The translations under genes were made by a program, and so were the position numbers. DNA of 10,268 nt from the NCBI RefSeq assembly GCF_001949145.1, contig NW_019091450.1, positions 1,398,758 through 1,409,025 on the forward strand. Reading direction: 5' to 3'. Of this stretch, positions 8,615 to 10,268 are shown piece after piece; position 1 is the first letter of the stretch, and every line of letters begins with the position of its first letter. The DNA is from Acanthaster planci. Taxonomy: Eukaryota > Echinodermata > Asteroidea > Valvatida > Acanthasteridae. The notes beneath the pieces were generated by a model, which did not search any database, was not told where the DNA came from, and worked only from the letters and a program-made list of their open reading frames with translations.

Positions 8615-8900
8615 CTTATCCCATCCGAGATCTATGCACTACTAATGCTATTTACTAATGTGATACCCGTTCGTACGCACAGTACTAGAACTTTGCTAGT
8701 GGTACGTACATGTACATACACAGTACATAACCCATGTGTTTCGTGCATAGGCATCGCATACATTCGTTGCAGAGATCAACTGCTTACGGCTGGTACTCTG
8801 CGCACAGTGCACGTTGTCGCTACCTGTGTGGCGGAAACCGTAACGAACTTCCGCAAACTTTTAATCCTGGTAATGACGGGGGGGGGCCTCAAGAGGAAGG
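8615..8900 (-). promoter_or_regulatory. Presumed FHOD 5' UTR and CpG-rich promoter side
   Basis: This stretch lies directly upstream of the FHOD start on the minus strand. CpG is clearly enriched: by hand, 34 CpG in 8401-8880 against about 10 in an equal length of intron 1 (6421-6900). That pattern is typical of an unmethylated 5' end in an animal whose gene bodies are methylated. No TATA box stands out at a useful distance. The sequence at the start, AAGATGGCG, also resembles the YY1 motif that often overlaps translation starts. The transcription start cannot be placed, and a further non-coding upstream exon is possible. The ACATGT site nearest the gene on this side is at 8708-8713; none occurs farther upstream in the window. 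Confidence 0.5.
8616..8624 (-). promoter_or_regulatory. Two-codon upstream ORF ending one base before the FHOD start
   Basis: On the minus strand the sequence reads ATG GGA TAA G ATG GCG. An upstream ATG (8622-8624) opens a Met-Gly frame that stops at 8616-8618, and the FHOD ATG follows after a single G. If the mRNA includes this sequence contiguously, ribosomes could start at the first ATG (G at -3 and G at +4, a fair context) and then reinitiate or be blocked. This is read directly from the sequence; its presence in the transcript and its effect are inference. Confidence 0.45.
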
Positions 8901-8990
8901 GGTCCCTACTTATTTCCGAGAGGATGGGTTGTTATTGTTAACATGGGGTGTTAGCATTTCTTTGCGGCAGAACAAGGGTTTAGACTACCC

Positions 8991-9060
8991 GTAGATTTGC
9001 CACTGTTCTCTGATGTCGAATCAACACAACTGTGTTAAGTTATTCTTGATTCAAATCTAC
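8991..9060. repeat. Bulged inverted repeat upstream of FHOD
   Basis: TTGATTCAAATCTAC at 9046-9060 has its complement split in two: GTAGATTTG at 8991-8999 and GAATCAA at 9018-9024, with an 18-nt insertion between them on the left side only. AACACAACTGTGTT (9023-9036) forms a further small palindrome in the loop. Confidence 0.6.
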
Positions 9061-9127
9061 AGCTGTAAAGGGGTCCTAAGTGATAATTGTGAAGTTTCAA
9101 ACTCGTAGGAACTGCGTAGGAACGAAG

Positions 9128-9306
9128 TGGCGTAACTACGGGGGGCAGCAAGGGGGAACGTGACCCCCCCCCCTTTGAAAACAGTGTGGATAATCTCCGT
9201 TGAGTTTTTATAGCTATGCGGCTGCAGCTTGTTTCTTGTGTGGCTCCCTTGAAAAAAAAAAGGTGCACCCGAGCGCCCCCTCGAACATTAAGCTCTAGTT
9301 ACGCCA
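9128..9306. mobile_element. MITE-like unit with 11-bp terminal inverted repeats (candidate)
   Basis: TGGCGTAACTA at 9128-9138 and TAGTTACGCCA at 9296-9306 are perfect inverted copies 179 bp apart outer edge to outer edge. The inner flanks are G-rich on the left (GGGGGGCAGC, then a C9 run at 9165) and C-rich on the right (GAGCGCCCCC). That arrangement resembles the GGCGTAACTACGGGG-type dispersed elements known in marine animal genomes. There is no transposase and no clear target-site duplication, so the call rests on the inverted ends. Confidence 0.45.
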
Positions 9307-10268
9307 GTTGGCACGCAAGGAATAAGAAGTTTTCTCTTGCAATGAGGGCACTGCTTGGGTTGACCACTGCGTAGACTATCAGGGGATGGAAGAAACTGAA
9401 TATTAATTCCTGGCCGGGGACACAGTAGTCGATAGCCAATGAATGTGCTGGGGTAGGAGATACCCCTGCCTACGGAAGTTTACTGGATTTATGTACCTTT
9501 CGATTGTAATCACAATGAAAAAAAAAAACGACACCGGAAAATAAAAGAACAGAAGGGGGACAAAGAGAAAAAATGAAAGAGGCATAGAGCCAAGAAGGAA
9601 ATTCCACATTGTGAGCAGGAGGCTAAAATGTCGTTAGTAATTGAAAATTTCAGCAATAATAAATAATAACAGAACGTAATGCCTGCACACAACTCGTCGA
9701 ATTTCAACTATCCGTATCGAGTTGGGAGTTCATAATTATCTCCCAAGGTGCACCATTGCAATTTTTGTTAAATAGAAGACTTTAGATGGTTTAATTGTTT
9801 TTACTTTATTTTCAAAACTATTTCAGAAAAATTCCTTATATTTTACGTTTGAATTGAGATTTAAACACTTCTTTTTTCTGTTACAAATCTTGTTGGGGGT
9901 CTCATTCATTAATGAAACACGTTTGCACAAAGCAATCCCGAGAATTTAAATTAGGATTGAAGTTGAAGGGATGCACAGGCCGGCAGAGTCTCCCATGTAC
10001 GCCTTATTGATTACACCGTGGATTAGGCTTTATCTTTCTCTTGGACTCGTGTTCCTGGCAGGGGGTTTTAGGGAAATAAAAGCTGCAAATGTGATTGTTT
10101 TATTTTATGTATAAGTTGTTTTCGGTGACTTCAAGTTGCTGTCGGGAGAGAGATATGAATGACTTTCGAGCGCGGATTACCTTTTTATGAGGGCGCTATA
10201 TAGTTTTGATGGCATCGCGCCATGGCTGACTGCAGTACTGGCGCACTGTACTGTTGAAGATCTTCAGC
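9307..10268. other. Upstream flank with no recognised gene
   Basis: No open frame here shows a family motif. The frames at 9403-9707 on the minus strand come from A-rich plus-strand sequence (9519-9580). A perfect palindrome TTCATTAATGAA at 9905-9916 is a possible homeodomain site. CpG rises again at 10160-10250 (for example GAGCGCGG and CATCGCGCC), which might mark another 5' end near the window edge. A 27-codon minus-strand frame is open from the right edge and stops in TCATAA near 10185, but it cannot be identified. CAGTAC...GTACTG (10233-10253) is a small inverted repeat. Confidence 0.5.

Noticed and set aside
8456-8941. 161-codon plus-strand open frame
   Set aside because: Its first third is antisense to FHOD exon 1, and the rest is low-complexity translated promoter sequence without any family motif.
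10187-10268. Terminal exon of another minus-strand gene at the right edge
   Set aside because: Only about 27 codons are visible, ending in TAA, with no motif and no visible acceptor, so it cannot be separated from chance.

Overview
The window is animal nuclear DNA. The only protein-coding gene I can support is the 5' end of a single formin gene of the FHOD family (vertebrate FHOD1/FHOD3, fly Fhod), on the minus strand. Two exons are legible. Exon 1 (8453-8614) carries the start codon. Exon 2 (5651-5751) follows after a 2.7 kb intron. Together they encode about 87 residues of the N-terminal GTPase-binding domain, and the splice sites and reading phases fit. The rest of the gene lies beyond position 1, so intron 2 is at least 5.65 kb. 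The long AT-rich introns, many microsatellites, homopolymer G/C and A/T runs, and an extreme excess of ACATGT/TACATGTA palindromes suggest a marine invertebrate. An invertebrate deuterostome (echinoderm, lancelet or hemichordate) is my guess. The FHOD protein resembles the FHOD3 version of vertebrates closely. The species cannot be fixed from this sequence.

Layout: 1-5650 is intron 2. It holds the densest ACATGT arrays and a fold-back element (2938-3168) whose loop sequence is repeated exactly 400 bp upstream. 5651-5751 is exon 2. 5752-8452 is intron 1, with several short hairpins, an E-box/CRE-like composite site, a decayed tRNA-derived SINE head (about 7447-7540) and a three-unit inverted/tandem repeat (7661-7745). 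8453-8614 is exon 1. 8615 to about 8900 is the presumed 5' UTR and promoter side; it is CpG-rich and has a two-codon upstream ORF ending one base before the FHOD start. 8900-10268 is upstream flank, with a bulged palindrome (8991-9060) and a MITE-like unit (9128-9306), and no gene that I can support.

The most interesting signals are in the non-coding part. The two arms of the fold-back element differ at four core positions, and every one is a CpG versus TpG/CpA difference, as is the single difference between the two copies of its loop sequence. The only indel between the arms is one 6-bp unit of the ACATGT palindrome. The arms therefore record a gain or loss of this motif. By hand I count about 54 ACATGT sites between position 1 and 8713 and none in the last 1.55 kb upstream of the FHOD promoter.

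The other open frames here are short, lack recognisable domains, or are antisense to exon 1 or inside repeats, and are not annotated as genes.
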